Positions 24,801-33,489 of a stretch of DNA of 36,624 nucleotides are shown here, piece by piece (within the stretch, counting starts at the first letter, position 1; the number at the start of each line of letters is the position of its first letter). Made by a program: the position numbers and the translations under genes. The DNA is taken from IMG/VR virus record IMGVR_UViG_3300026521_000115, positions 1 to 36,624 of that record. One strand, 5' to 3'. This DNA is from a virus. Below the pieces are notes generated by a model. It did not search any database. It saw nothing but the letters and a program-made list of their open reading frames with translations, and had not been told where the DNA came from.

Positions 24801-25556
24801 AACCAAATTATTTATATTAAAAATATACCACTTGATAATATTTTATCCGGAGAATTAAAAATAATTGTTACCAGTTATAAAAGCTTTGCTGAAGTAAAGG
24901 AAATAACAGAAGAGGATACTTTAAGTATTATAGATTTTATAGAAAAAGATATATTATTACAAGATTATATAACTAAAGATCAAAATATATTTTTAGAAGA
25001 ACATAAGGATACTTTAGAAATTCTTTTTAAATTGGATGATATTTCCGAAACGTTATTGATGGATAATTATATTTCGGAAATTATTTTATTCGATACTTTA
25101 CCAACTACTGATTTGGAAAATATAATTATTACTGATTTTTCAAATGTTATTTATAATCCAGAAACCGAATATTTTTCCTTGGTATATGATTGTTCTAATT
25201 TTTTTCCAGAAGGACGAAATATAAATTGTAATATCAATTTAAAATCGGGGATTACTTTAAACGATTCAATCTTTTGTCAAAAGTCGATATTGGACGATAC
25301 TGATATTTTATCAGAACTAAACGAAAATACCGATTTGGAAAATGTTATATATTATTCACCAGGAGTATTTAAACCAATAAATGATAATATAGTTTTTAAA
25401 AATGATATGGATGATATTAAAATTATAGATATTAATTTAAATTCTCCTTTGATATTTAATTGTTTAAATGGTACCTCGGTCAATATAAATTATTTAAACG
25501 AAGAATTTAAAGATTTTTGGATAGAAACGGAGCGGATTCCAAATGAAATTAATTAA
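21801..25556 (+). CDS. Very large (1251-residue) unknown baseplate/tail protein
   Basis: I do not recognise this protein. Its ATG lies inside the end of the spike gene (8-nt overlap), so it is probably made with the spike. Residues ~47-59 are an SNT-rich linker. Residues ~100-230 hold several Cys (MDCCG, TDCGNS, NNCGP) and a Pro/Trp-rich stretch (NPWLPIDFNWMAP). Residues ~790-860 contain DCSCEKVICTM followed by an amphipathic helical stretch (YINTFVSWITQMVVDWLVPKW). It is not a coiled coil, so a classic tape measure is unlikely. The dispersed Cys pairs could bind metal. A hub or wedge role is inferred from position only. Confidence 0.5.
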   Translation: MYNITNNFSLDMDGYVEVAYVNLLPRINPTEEIINNVNLETSITSNTSNTSNTSNTTNINNYNFHCDIKFDISIDLDFPDISNSTPNLNLFKKADQLSAEISNLNDTIIDLIKSMDCCGVSDEYNKTVVPIFRYLASTEDHTDCGNSPNINNCGPSGNFLQEILIIIKDITKTYTKIEPLFCMISPIPGNPWLPIDFNWMAPILPYIQSFQQLMDQIMSGSLLDMIIDPIKNLNRNLKNCSTRTSSNNINNHLIDKENAEKIIKLLEDDKTLANGDSSLDKNPDFLTYEELLKKNLTDINNSLDQSKALIPSTSVSNTSLGFSNADIITIENYYARNKTDSVCNCILKYTGTDIKIPKIPKATIKILPLSTEECFLENINDLLKYTDEMAYSIKYSDVVFDLNSKDNIVFSKNLITDINFINNFKTYIENNGDTKTYYTIDALNTISDSRLNPFTADLDIEEFANKLEEALPPFYFEYTDKQEYIIKTINSYNDFLDFNEFGININLNTGSGKPSEILSTNRAFINEIKKINKYEDDINNKIIEIERTDYLNFLKYKDLALIEFQKIKLDNSITALKIKQLYTDIFGTYLKPDINIDLLDNRIFEKLLINIDILDSDLGKICLNYVSDRKNLTYYGTENLYEKYTQEIELAMYGLIAIIDKYQIIYDFPEFDITSEDINNLTELCNNNEYYEELGKLYNVKFVPEFINYFFENNYPIYKDLSGYIIFDTDYKLQLEEISKKLKASIPELTIAGTLENNWIYYNIKLLQCEEYKLTLFEILDSNVAYEFYLSDFPKIDCSCEKVICTMLQTILNKILTYINTFVSWITQMVVDWLVPKWLRAVIDLIIYKLKCLSKITNMNKNLDLIDSTYKNILMSLKTRVSAYPYENCTNSLLDSALQKLNEKYLPDTINSDNDSLALPNIIDSDKIENELESHNLSVNFVDINKLPIDYCTLEELKFINIKIEYDIGAEINKILLVDKLNPQNEFNILQNASENLIYDNQIIYIKNIPLDNILSGELKIIVTSYKSFAEVKEITEEDTLSIIDFIEKDILLQDYITKDQNIFLEEHKDTLEILFKLDDISETLLMDNYISEIILFDTLPTTDLENIIITDFSNVIYNPETEYFSLVYDCSNFFPEGRNINCNINLKSGITLNDSIFCQKSILDDTDILSELNENTDLENVIYYSPGVFKPINDNIVFKNDMDDIKIIDINLNSPLIFNCLNGTSVNINYLNEEFKDFWIETERIPNEIN
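21934..21969 (+). repeat. 9-bp tandem repeat encoding SNT linker
   Basis: About four near-identical in-frame 9-bp units (TCTAATACT-type) encode repeated Ser-Asn-Thr near the start of the 1251-residue protein. It is a likely flexible linker and slippage site. Confidence 0.7.
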
Positions 25557-26571
25557 AATTACGGAAAATGATTATTTTTTAAATACAGAAAAGATTTTAC
25601 AAACTCGGATAAAAGAATTGGAATTGATTCCAATTCTTTCTAAAATTTTATTATTAGATGAAAATACTCAAATATATAACACACTGAATTTAAATAATAC
25701 GTTTATACTAAATTTATGTTTTGATAAAAATAATTTAAATTATAATTTAAATATTGATTTGGAATTTAAGTTATCATTCGGTAATGATATTATTACGCGT
25801 AAAAAAACTTTTAGTATTAATAATATAAAAGAAATTAATAATAATGGGTGGTATTCGTGTTATATTTATTTCGACGGTATAGATGAGAATATATGTACCG
25901 AAATAACAAATATGAAAATTTATCTAAATGATACTTTTTTAAAACAAATTGATTATTTAAATCATACTAAATTATACGAATATACCTTAAATTTAAAACC
26001 AATCGATAATACAAATAATACCCTAATATATGGAAATAATTTATTTAATGATTATGATTTGGAAAAAGTATTAACACAATTAGAAACCGATTTTTATAAA
26101 AAAACTTATACTATTAGCAATACCAAGATAAATAATTTTGAATATTACAAAAAAATATTATTATTCGAAAGTACTTTAGATATTTCAATTTCGATAGAAG
26201 AAATAATTGATAAATGTATTCCTCTATTAAATAATAAAAATAATAAAAATTTTTTATTTGATACTAATATAAATACTGGAAATATAAAAGTTATTCTAAA
26301 ACATTTAGATAATTATTATCAAATTTATTTTGATATCGATTTAAATAAATTTAATTATAATAAAATTGATAATATTAATAATACTGATAAAAATAATATA
26401 ATTAATTTATTTAATTATGATAATTCGATTAATATTCTGGATGATAATTATTTACAAATAGTTAACAATTTAACTCTTAATGAATATAATCTGATTCCAG
26501 AAACCAATATTAATAAAATTATGGAAGCTGTTGCGTATTCTGTTGGCACTGCTACAATATACGTTTACTAA
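25543..26571 (+). CDS. Unknown 342-residue tail-associated protein
   Basis: The start overlaps the preceding gene by 14 nt, so the two are coupled. The sequence is extremely Asn/Ile/Lys-rich (NNINTDKNNIINLFNYDNS-like runs), matching the strong A/T bias, with a beta-type N-terminal half and a C-terminus ending AVAYSVGTATIYVY. No motif is recognised. It precedes a small beta protein and the collagen-like fibre, so a fibre-base or baseplate-edge role is plausible but not shown. Confidence 0.45.
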   Translation: MKLIKITENDYFLNTEKILQTRIKELELIPILSKILLLDENTQIYNTLNLNNTFILNLCFDKNNLNYNLNIDLEFKLSFGNDIITRKKTFSINNIKEINNNGWYSCYIYFDGIDENICTEITNMKIYLNDTFLKQIDYLNHTKLYEYTLNLKPIDNTNNTLIYGNNLFNDYDLEKVLTQLETDFYKKTYTISNTKINNFEYYKKILLFESTLDISISIEEIIDKCIPLLNNKNNKNFLFDTNINTGNIKVILKHLDNYYQIYFDIDLNKFNYNKIDNINNTDKNNIINLFNYDNSINILDDNYLQIVNNLTLNEYNLIPETNINKIMEAVAYSVGTATIYVY

Positions 26572-26588
26572 AATAATAAAGGATTATA

Positions 26589-27119
26589 ATGGCTAATTTA
26601 CAAACACTAGTTTTAAATTTAAATAATTTAGATGGACAAAAATATCCAAAATATTTTTCAATTACCGATGTTGCGGTACCTCTTATTCCAGATTTAGATG
26701 TATCCGAGGTATCATTTTGGTATCAGAAAGATATAGACGCTTTTCGACAAATAGATGCCGAAACTGTAGAATTCACATGTATTGTAGAAGATGTTGATAA
26801 TAATAATACTACCAAATCGATCGTTTTATTTTTTTCAGATGGTACTCCATTTTTATTAGGAGTATTATTAAACGAAATATCTAAAAATAATAAAGTTATC
26901 GTAAATATTCAATTTAAAATATCTACTCTTAATACTGCGGGGATGACTATACATTTTGATTTGATAGATATAGATAAAAACCAAGAGGGATTATTATCTT
27001 TAAATAATTTGGTAACCTTAGGAAATCAAATTACAAAAAATACAACTTTATTAAATAAAATATATTTGGAAAATGTTCTAGATACTCCAGAAATATCTTC
27101 TGATATATTTACACTATAG
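26589..27119 (+). CDS. Unknown 176-residue beta-rich protein
   Basis: This is an acidic beta-rich protein with strands such as [33 protein letters not shown] and [14 protein letters not shown], followed by a helical C-terminus ([17 protein letters not shown]). No known family is seen. It has RBS AAAGGATTA and lies 8 nt upstream of the collagen-like gene. It could be a fibre adaptor, by context only. Confidence 0.45.
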   Translation: MANLQTLVLNLNNLDGQKYPKYFSITDVAVPLIPDLDVSEVSFWYQKDIDAFRQIDAETVEFTCIVEDVDNNNTTKSIVLFFSDGTPFLLGVLLNEISKNNKVIVNIQFKISTLNTAGMTIHFDLIDIDKNQEGLLSLNNLVTLGNQITKNTTLLNKIYLENVLDTPEISSDIFTL

Positions 27120-27127
27120 GATTAATT

Positions 27128-28150
27128 ATGAATTTACAGGAATTAAATAATAATGTGCGTATATTATTATCAAATGGGTGGAATATTTTAACATTCTTAA
27201 AAGATTTTACAACTGCTGATAAAGAATCAGACGCTACCATAATTTTTATACAAGAGGATTTAAACACCGTGAGTGTTACTTATCCTTCGGTATCTAAAAT
27301 TGTTTCTCAGTTTGATGATTTATCTAAATTTATTGGTCCTGAAGGTCCACAAGGTCCAGAAGGTCCACAAGGTCCAGAAGGTCCTCAAGGTATTCAAGGT
27401 CCGGAAGGCCCGAGAGGATATACTGGACCCCAAGGAGATGCTGGACCAGAAGGTCCTCAAGGTCCTCAAGGTCCTCAAGGAGAAATTGGCCCAAGAGGAT
27501 TAAATGGAGATACTGGTCCTCAAGGTCCTCAAGGTATTCAAGGTCTTGAAGGACCACAAGGACCAGAAGGTCCACAAGGACCGGCTGGATTAGACGGTAA
27601 AGATGGTATTGATGGGGAAACTGGTCCTCAAGGTCCAGAAGGTCCAGAAGGTCCACGTGGTCAACAAGGACCAGAAGGTCCACAAGGCCCTGAAGGCCCT
27701 GAAGGTCCTCAGGGTCCAGAAGGCCCCGAAGGTCCTGAAGGTTTACAAGGACCGGAAGGTCCGGAAGGAGTCCAAGGACCTCAAGGTCCAGAGGGTCCTC
27801 AAGGTCCTCCAGGGGATACATCGTATGATGCCGGAACTTTAAATGGTTTTACCGATGAAGATTTTCTAAAATCAAAAATATTAAATAATTTGGGTTTATT
27901 CGATGTGGCCGAAATATACGATTTAGCTTTACCAATAGAAGATTCCGATTATTATTATAATCTATTTTCTTCAGATACTAATTTTATAATTAATTATATG
28001 TTGACCGACGATTCGGAAGACGCCGAGGATGATATCTTAGTAACTGAGGCTTTAAATATTAACGCAGATGCCGGAACGGTAAATGTATTTGGTAAAAACA
28101 TATTGGATTTCACTGATTTCCGAACAGCATATCAAGCAGAATTGGAGTAA
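27128..28150 (+). CDS. Collagen-like tail fibre protein
   Basis: This 340-residue protein has a helical head (1-69), then about 53 unbroken Gly-X-Y triplets (~70-229), mostly GPQ and GPE, then a C-terminal region beginning [16 protein letters not shown]. The triplet region would form a collagen-like triple helix, and the LNG-x-x-x-x-DFL motif is common at domain joints in trimeric phage fibres. Alternating GPQ/GPE suits trimer formation without hydroxyproline. The next gene starts 1 nt after the stop, and its frame overlaps this gene, but the better start is downstream. Confidence 0.85.
   Translation: MNLQELNNNVRILLSNGWNILTFLKDFTTADKESDATIIFIQEDLNTVSVTYPSVSKIVSQFDDLSKFIGPEGPQGPEGPQGPEGPQGIQGPEGPRGYTGPQGDAGPEGPQGPQGPQGEIGPRGLNGDTGPQGPQGIQGLEGPQGPEGPQGPAGLDGKDGIDGETGPQGPEGPEGPRGQQGPEGPQGPEGPEGPQGPEGPEGPEGLQGPEGPEGVQGPQGPEGPQGPPGDTSYDAGTLNGFTDEDFLKSKILNNLGLFDVAEIYDLALPIEDSDYYYNLFSSDTNFIINYMLTDDSEDAEDDILVTEALNINADAGTVNVFGKNILDFTDFRTAYQAELE
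27335..27814 (+). repeat. 9-bp-based Gly-X-Y coding repeat
   Basis: Degenerate GGTCCTCAA / GGTCCAGAA units repeat for about 480 bp. Units vary at third positions, and synonymous variety suggests selection on protein as well as slippage. Confidence 0.85.
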
Positions 28151-28151
28151 T

Positions 28152-30956
28152 ATGAATACGTTTGAAATAATAGATAATTATTTTTATGGTTGGTTAAAGA
28201 ATTCTGAGGATGGGTACTCTGGAGTATTTTGGGAAACCGATTCATTAAATAGTTTAAAACCAAAAGTAATTTATAATGGTGTTACAGATATCCCATCTGA
28301 ATTTGAAAACGATGGAGTATTACTAAATAATAATTGGGTAGTTAATGAATTTATTCGTTGGACCAAAGAAAATGAGATGGGGTTCTGTTCCATAGATGGC
28401 ACATGGACATTTAAAATAGATAAATTTAAAAATGCTTATATTTATAATAATTTAAATGTTCTTGGTGATATTACTGCTCAAACTTTTACTGGGGATGGAT
28501 TTAAATTAAATAATTTAAATGCTTCTTCGTTACAAGGAGTCATTGGTAATAATAATTTACCTGATCTTATACATTCTGATATTTCTGGTACTGCCGAATT
28601 TGCTAAAAATCTGAAATCCGATTCCACCATTTCCATAGTTGGTGGAGTATCTGGTAAATTTAAATTTACAGGATTAGATCAGGAAGTATTGCTTTTAGTA
28701 AACGACGATAGTCATAAACACGACGAAAGATATTTTTCAAAAACTGAGATAAGCGACAAATTTTTATCCAAAACGGATACTGCTAAAAACTCAGAGAAAC
28801 TTGGAGATAAAACTCCAGAAGAATATGTGCTTAAAACAGAAATACAAAAATATGAAAATAAATTAAATGATATTTTAAATTTAAGTAGTGATGATTTAAA
28901 TTCGTTTTACGAAATTGTTTCTTTAATTAATGATAAATCAAAAACGATTTATTCGAAAATTGAGGATTTAGATTTAAATGTTCAAAATGAAATAAAAGAA
29001 CTTTTAAATTCGCAAAGTGAATTAGAGGAAATTATTAAAGAAGAATATCTTCGAGCTATAACCGAAGAGGAAAAATTATTATCTTTAATAGAACTCAATA
29101 AAGCAAATATTTTTTTAAAATTTGATGAAAATAATAAAAAATTAAAAGAGTCCTTTGATCAAATAACTGATCAAATAAATGAACTTAATTCTCATGTATC
29201 TGCAACTGAACTTAAAATAGAGGATAATATAAACGATTTTAAAAGTACATTAACTTCTATTAATAATAAATATGATGAATTAAATTTAAAAATCGATATG
29301 CAAAAAACCGAATTAAATCAACTTTTAACTGAATTAAAAAATAATTTAGATATTCGCGAATCAAATATATTTAAAAATATAACTACTGAGCAGACTAGGG
29401 CAGAAGAAAAAGAAAAGGAACTTGAGGAAAATATAAATATTCAAGCTTCTCGAATTAACGATATTCTTAATTTAAGTACTGATGATAAAAATTCATTTAA
29501 AGAAATAGTTGACTTAATCAATTCGGTCGATTTAGAAAATGACGATAATCTTATAAATTATAAAATTAATACTGATAAAAATATATCTGATCTTAAAGAT
29601 AAAGACAGTGATTTACAAAATCAGATTGACGATTTAAATGATTGTTGTTTAAAGACCAATGCTATCATATCTTCGGAAATACAAAAAATATTAAAAACCG
29701 AAAATGATTTAGTCTTAAAAATAAATGATTATATATTGTTAAATGATACTACAATTGAAAATAATAAAACCGAGATAGAAAATAAATTAACCGATTTAAA
29801 AACATCTATTTCTTTATTAGATGCTAAAATAATTTTAAAACTAAATGATGAAATTAATCGTTCGAAAGCAGCGGAAGAATTATTAACTGAACGTTTAACT
29901 ACGGAAGAGGGTTTGGCTAGAAAAAACGAATTCGAATTACAAGAAGCTATTCAAGAAAATAATAATATTATTAAAAATCAAATCGTAGAATATCAAACTT
30001 TTAAACAGGTGATCGAGGATCGTTTAATAACTATCGAAACACATATTATTGAAAATTCAGACAATATTGTAAAATTAGAAAATCAGTTTTCCGAACAATT
30101 GGATAATTATTTAACTACTGTAAATTCGACAATAGATAATTTAAAATTAATTATTGATAATAATAAGTTAGATTGTGAAAAAAGTATAACCGAATGCGAA
30201 AATAATACCGATACTCTCAGAAACGAATTAAATACGGAACGTTTGCGAATAGACGAAATTCTCAACTTAAGTGAAGAGGATAAAAATTCTTTTCGTGAAA
30301 TAGTCGATTTAATCAATTCTGTTGATTTGGTTAACGATCAAGCTTTTGGTAATTTTGTATCGAAAACTACAGAATCTATTTCAAATCTTAATAATAATTT
30401 AGATAACGAAATTCAACGAGCTACTACTAAAGAAGACGAATTAGAAAATGAGTTGGTTAATGAAATCAGACGAGCTACTAATAAAGAAGACGAATTAAAT
30501 ACAAATGTATTGACTATCGGTGATTTATTAAAAAACGAAATTTCGGAAAGAATTAATGAAGATCAATTAAGATATTTAAAATCGGAAACCGATACAAAAT
30601 TTTTATTTAAAAATGAAACCGCTATAAATTCAAATAAATTAAATAATGAAGATGCGGAACATTTTAAAGAAGCTTATTTAAAAGCGGTTGGAGAAATATC
30701 CAAAACAAGTGTTTATAAAATATATAAAGAAATACTTCCTATTTATTGGGATGATGATCGAAAAATAAATTTTTCAATCCTGTCGTATACTCCTATGGGA
30801 AGTATAATAGATCTGACAATTAATACCAAAACGGAAAATATTACGATTAACGATTTAATTAATCAGGCCGATAAAAGAATAGATTTTTTACCAGATGATA
30901 ACAGAAAGTCAGATACAATTATTGTATCCTATTTAATACAAGAATATATAAATTAA
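28152..30956 (+). CDS. Long coiled-coil tail fibre with HxH motif
   Basis: I place the start at ATG 28152, which has GGAG 4 nt upstream, giving 934 residues; the frame extends upstream into the collagen gene, but the earlier ATG lacks an RBS. Residues 1-125 include VFWETDSLNSLKP and a LNVLGDITAQTFTGDG segment typical of fibre domains. HKHDERYFSKTE (~188-199) is the HxH metal-binding signature of T4 gp12/gp37-like fibres. Three copies of a block ending DxNSF(Y/K/R)EIVxLIN lie near residues 238, 437 and 703. The rest is mostly coiled coil. A second joint motif (NSNKLNNEDAEHF) lies near the end. It is probably the receptor-facing or linking fibre. Confidence 0.75.
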   Translation: MNTFEIIDNYFYGWLKNSEDGYSGVFWETDSLNSLKPKVIYNGVTDIPSEFENDGVLLNNNWVVNEFIRWTKENEMGFCSIDGTWTFKIDKFKNAYIYNNLNVLGDITAQTFTGDGFKLNNLNASSLQGVIGNNNLPDLIHSDISGTAEFAKNLKSDSTISIVGGVSGKFKFTGLDQEVLLLVNDDSHKHDERYFSKTEISDKFLSKTDTAKNSEKLGDKTPEEYVLKTEIQKYENKLNDILNLSSDDLNSFYEIVSLINDKSKTIYSKIEDLDLNVQNEIKELLNSQSELEEIIKEEYLRAITEEEKLLSLIELNKANIFLKFDENNKKLKESFDQITDQINELNSHVSATELKIEDNINDFKSTLTSINNKYDELNLKIDMQKTELNQLLTELKNNLDIRESNIFKNITTEQTRAEEKEKELEENINIQASRINDILNLSTDDKNSFKEIVDLINSVDLENDDNLINYKINTDKNISDLKDKDSDLQNQIDDLNDCCLKTNAIISSEIQKILKTENDLVLKINDYILLNDTTIENNKTEIENKLTDLKTSISLLDAKIILKLNDEINRSKAAEELLTERLTTEEGLARKNEFELQEAIQENNNIIKNQIVEYQTFKQVIEDRLITIETHIIENSDNIVKLENQFSEQLDNYLTTVNSTIDNLKLIIDNNKLDCEKSITECENNTDTLRNELNTERLRIDEILNLSEEDKNSFREIVDLINSVDLVNDQAFGNFVSKTTESISNLNNNLDNEIQRATTKEDELENELVNEIRRATNKEDELNTNVLTIGDLLKNEISERINEDQLRYLKSETDTKFLFKNETAINSNKLNNEDAEHFKEAYLKAVGEISKTSVYKIYKEILPIYWDDDRKINFSILSYTPMGSIIDLTINTKTENITINDLINQADKRIDFLPDDNRKSDTIIVSYLIQEYIN

Positions 30957-30975
30957 AAGAAAGGTATTGATTATT

Positions 30976-31209
30976 ATGCTACCAAGAAGATATTTTAATA
31001 TTAAAAAATTTGAAGATGGTGACGAAAATGGGGATGTAACATATGCTCGGGAGACGTCTCGAGCAAAAATAAAAACACCAAAAATAAAAACACCAAAAAT
31101 AAAAACACCAAAAATAAAAACACCAAAAATATGTAAAAAAATAAAAGTACCAAAAATATGTAAAAAAATACATAAAAAAATACTCAATAAATTCGGCGTT
31201 TTTAAATAG
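30976..31209 (+). CDS. Small basic protein with KIKTP repeats
   Basis: This 77-residue protein is counted from ATG 30976, 11 nt after the AAGG site; TTG 30967 lies too close to that site. Residues 1-30 are mixed (RRYFNIKKFEDGDENGD). Then come four exact KIKTP units, followed by KICKKIKVPKICKKIHKKIL, giving a strongly basic, Cys-containing tail. It lies between two fibre genes. It resembles no family I know. DNA or LPS binding is possible from charge alone. A/T-driven low-complexity drift is the alternative. Confidence 0.5.
   Translation: MLPRRYFNIKKFEDGDENGDVTYARETSRAKIKTPKIKTPKIKTPKIKTPKICKKIKVPKICKKIHKKILNKFGVFK
31066..31125 (+). repeat. 15-bp tandem repeat x4
   Basis: Four identical AAAATAAAAACACCA units lie at 31066-31080, 31081-31095, 31096-31110 and 31111-31125, in frame as KIKTP. 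They are exact at silent positions, so the array is recent or slipping. Confidence 0.9.
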
Positions 31210-31235
31210 TTTGTTTAACACTAAACTAATTGATA

Positions 31236-31255
31236 AGGTAGGAATACTCCTATCT
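31236..31255 (+). promoter_or_regulatory. 8-bp stem-loop before the Ala-rich fibre gene
   Basis: AGGTAGGA, loop ATAC, TCCTATCT (one G-U pair) lies 25 nt upstream of the ATG at 31281. It may end the previous transcript or affect the leader of a strongly expressed gene. Weak on its own. Confidence 0.35.
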
Positions 31256-31280
31256 ATATTATAATTCATAAGGATAATTT

Positions 31281-33422
31281 ATGGCTATTACTAAAATTAG
31301 ACAATATGGTACAAGAACCGTACCATTGTTAAAAGATCGTGTTTCGTATGGAGACATCGTTAACGATACTAGTATAGGTGGTACAAGTGTTCCGGCATCT
31401 GCTGAAACAGTTAAAACTTTAAAAACTGAGTTAGACGTTGAAATCGCAGATAGAGTTCAACAAGGTATTGATTTAGTCGATGGAGCTAGTACCAATGGTA
31501 ATACAATGGGAAAACTTGAAGTACTTGTTGGTACAACTGCAGAAGCTAACGCAGAAGCATTGGCTAAAGAAATCGAAGATAGAAATGCTGCTATTCAAGT
31601 AGAGACTGATAGAGCAGTTGCTGCCGAAGGTGTTGTACAAGCTAATCTTGATAAAGAAGTAGCTGATAGAGTTTCAGCTGTAGACTCTCTTAATAGTTCA
31701 TTAACTGCTGCTATAACAGCTGAAACAGATAGAGCAGTAGCTGCTGAAACAATCAATAAAGATGCGATAACTATTCTTAATAGTGATTCAAGTGTTTCTG
31801 GTTCTGTAGACGCAAAAATTGCTGTAGAGTCTGCTCGTGCTATTGCAGAAGAGCAAAGAATCGAAGCAGAACTTATAGAAGAAATTGAAATTCGTACCGA
31901 AGGTGTAGCTCTTAAAAGTTATACTGATGATGCGGTAGCTGCTGAAAAAGCTCGTGCTGAAGCGGTAGAAGCTTCAAATTTAACTGCTATTAATAACGAA
32001 GTAAGTACAAGAACTTCTGAAATTGAAAGAGTTGATGTACGTATCGATGACCTTGGTACTGCTATGGCTGATAATAGATCGGTTGTAGATGCTGCTATCG
32101 CTACTGAAGCAAGTACTCGTAGTACTGCGGATACAGCACTTTCTGATCGTCTTAATGCTGTAGAAAGTTCTATTATTGGTGGAGTTGCTTGGAAGGGTTC
32201 TCTTGATGATATGGCGGCACTTGATGCTCTAGTAGAAGATGATTTAATTGCTGGTCAGGCTTACTATGTAGTAGCTGAAAAAGATGTTTTTGTAGTATTA
32301 GAAGGAACTCAAGGTGATTATATCCCAGAAGGTTTTGAAAATAAATCATTCCTAAAAATTGCTGATTTTAAAGAACTTAGTGGTCTAGTAACTGCTGAAA
32401 AAGCTCGTGCTTTAGCTGCGGAAGCTGCTTTAACAGCTGCTCTAGATAAAGAAGTTGCTGATAGAATTGCTGAAATTTCTAGAATCGAAGGTTTAGTAAA
32501 TACTGAGAAAGATCGTGCTTTAGCTGCGGAATTAGTTAATACTAATGCTATTGCTCAAACTATCGAAGATTATCAAACTGCTGATACTGCGGTAAGAGCC
32601 GAATTTGCTGCTGCTGATACGAGTTTAAATGACCGTATTACTACAGAAGTTGATTCACTTAATAATAGAATGGATTCTGCGAGTGAATCATTCGCTACAG
32701 CTCTTCAAGTAGAGACTGATAGAGCGACTACAGCAGAATTAGCTAATAAAGATGCTATCAGTATTCTTAATAGCGATGACACCATTTCTGGTTCTGTAGA
32801 TTTCAAAGTAAAAGTTGAGAAAGATCGTGCTTTAGCTGCTGAACAAGTTATCGCGGATGCTTTAGCTCAAGAACTTCTTGATCGTACTGCTGATGTAGAT
32901 GCTGAAGAAGATCGTGCTTTAGCTGCTGAACAAGTTATCGCGGATGCTTTAGCTCAAGAAGTTCTTGATCGTACTGCTGATGTAGATGCTGAAGAAGCTC
33001 GTGCAAAAAATGCAGAAGATGCTATCAATACGAAATTAGACGTTATTAACTCTGATAAAACGGTTGTTGGTTCTATTGCTAATGCTCAATTCGAAGCTCA
33101 GGTTTATGCTGACCATTGGATTCCAATGATGAAACTTGAAGGTATGGATGGTTCTTTAACTGTTGATGGAGACGATGTAACTGTTACATATGTTCCAATG
33201 ACTGATGGTATCATTTATGGTGAGGTTATCGTATATGATCCAAGTAATGGTGATGCAATTGCGGTAAACGTTAAATCAATCGCTGGAAATGTTATCACTC
33301 TTGATACTACTACAGAAAATGAATTTGATGGTTTTGCTTGTAAAGTACAGTATATGTTTAAAGAAGGTGACCAAGATGGTGCTGGAATGGGTGTAGCTGG
33401 TGAAGGTGGAGCTGGAGAATAA
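31281..33422 (+). CDS. Alanine-rich coiled-coil fibre, probably abundant
   Basis: In this 713-residue protein, the start (MAITKIRQYGTRTVPLLKDR) looks like a virion anchor. The body has many AEKARALAAE / ETDRAVAAE units of long coiled coil, broken by IIGGVAWKGSLDDMAALDAL and a small beta domain (~300-360). DRALAAEQVIADALAQE is in a perfect in-frame duplication. The C-terminus is a beta domain (~595-700) ending in a Gly-rich tail (GAGMGVAGEGGAGE). Codons are CTT/CGT/GCT-rich, unlike the neighbouring fibres but like the capsid gene, implying high expression. It could be a head fibre, whisker or tail fibre. It is followed by stem-loop copy 5. Confidence 0.65.
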   Translation: MAITKIRQYGTRTVPLLKDRVSYGDIVNDTSIGGTSVPASAETVKTLKTELDVEIADRVQQGIDLVDGASTNGNTMGKLEVLVGTTAEANAEALAKEIEDRNAAIQVETDRAVAAEGVVQANLDKEVADRVSAVDSLNSSLTAAITAETDRAVAAETINKDAITILNSDSSVSGSVDAKIAVESARAIAEEQRIEAELIEEIEIRTEGVALKSYTDDAVAAEKARAEAVEASNLTAINNEVSTRTSEIERVDVRIDDLGTAMADNRSVVDAAIATEASTRSTADTALSDRLNAVESSIIGGVAWKGSLDDMAALDALVEDDLIAGQAYYVVAEKDVFVVLEGTQGDYIPEGFENKSFLKIADFKELSGLVTAEKARALAAEAALTAALDKEVADRIAEISRIEGLVNTEKDRALAAELVNTNAIAQTIEDYQTADTAVRAEFAAADTSLNDRITTEVDSLNNRMDSASESFATALQVETDRATTAELANKDAISILNSDDTISGSVDFKVKVEKDRALAAEQVIADALAQELLDRTADVDAEEDRALAAEQVIADALAQEVLDRTADVDAEEARAKNAEDAINTKLDVINSDKTVVGSIANAQFEAQVYADHWIPMMKLEGMDGSLTVDGDDVTVTYVPMTDGIIYGEVIVYDPSNGDAIAVNVKSIAGNVITLDTTTENEFDGFACKVQYMFKEGDQDGAGMGVAGEGGAGE
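32823..32996 (+). repeat. 87-bp in-frame duplication
   Basis: Units at 32823-32909 and 32910-32996 encode 29 residues each (beginning DRALAAEQV). They differ at only a few bases (CTT to GTT in one codon and GAT to GCT at the last join). A recent duplication within the coiled coil. Confidence 0.85.
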
Positions 33423-33431
33423 TTTCTCTTT

Positions 33432-33474
33432 AATTTATCCTTAGCGTAAGCTAAGGATAAATTCCTGTCGTTAA
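33432..33474 (+). terminator. Stem-loop plus CCTGTCGTTAA element (copy 5)
   Basis: A perfect 14-bp stem (AATTTATCCTTAGC, loop GTAA) spans 33432-33463 and is followed directly by CCTGTCGTTAA at 33464-33474, 9 nt after the fibre stop. It marks the end of the fibre unit and the start of the gene-free island B. Confidence 0.8.
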
Positions 33475-33489
33475 ATTTTAGAAAATAAA

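Noticed and set aside
27330-27821. Long minus-strand frame rich in Leu/Asp/Val opposite the collagen-like gene
   Set aside because: It is the mirror of the Gly-X-Y repeat, which leaves several frames open. There is no RBS, and all neighbours run on the + strand.
28083-28151. Upstream start for the HxH fibre inside the collagen-like gene
   Set aside because: There is no RBS before 28083, while ATG 28152 has GGAG at good spacing immediately after the upstream stop.
30779-30786. CCTGTCGT inside the HxH fibre gene as a sixth element
   Set aside because: Only 8 of 11 bases match, no hairpin precedes it and it lies in coding sequence.
30979-31269. Minus-strand Phe/Tyr-rich frames opposite the KIKTP gene
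   Set aside because: They are the complement of the Lys-rich 15-bp repeats and have no start signals.
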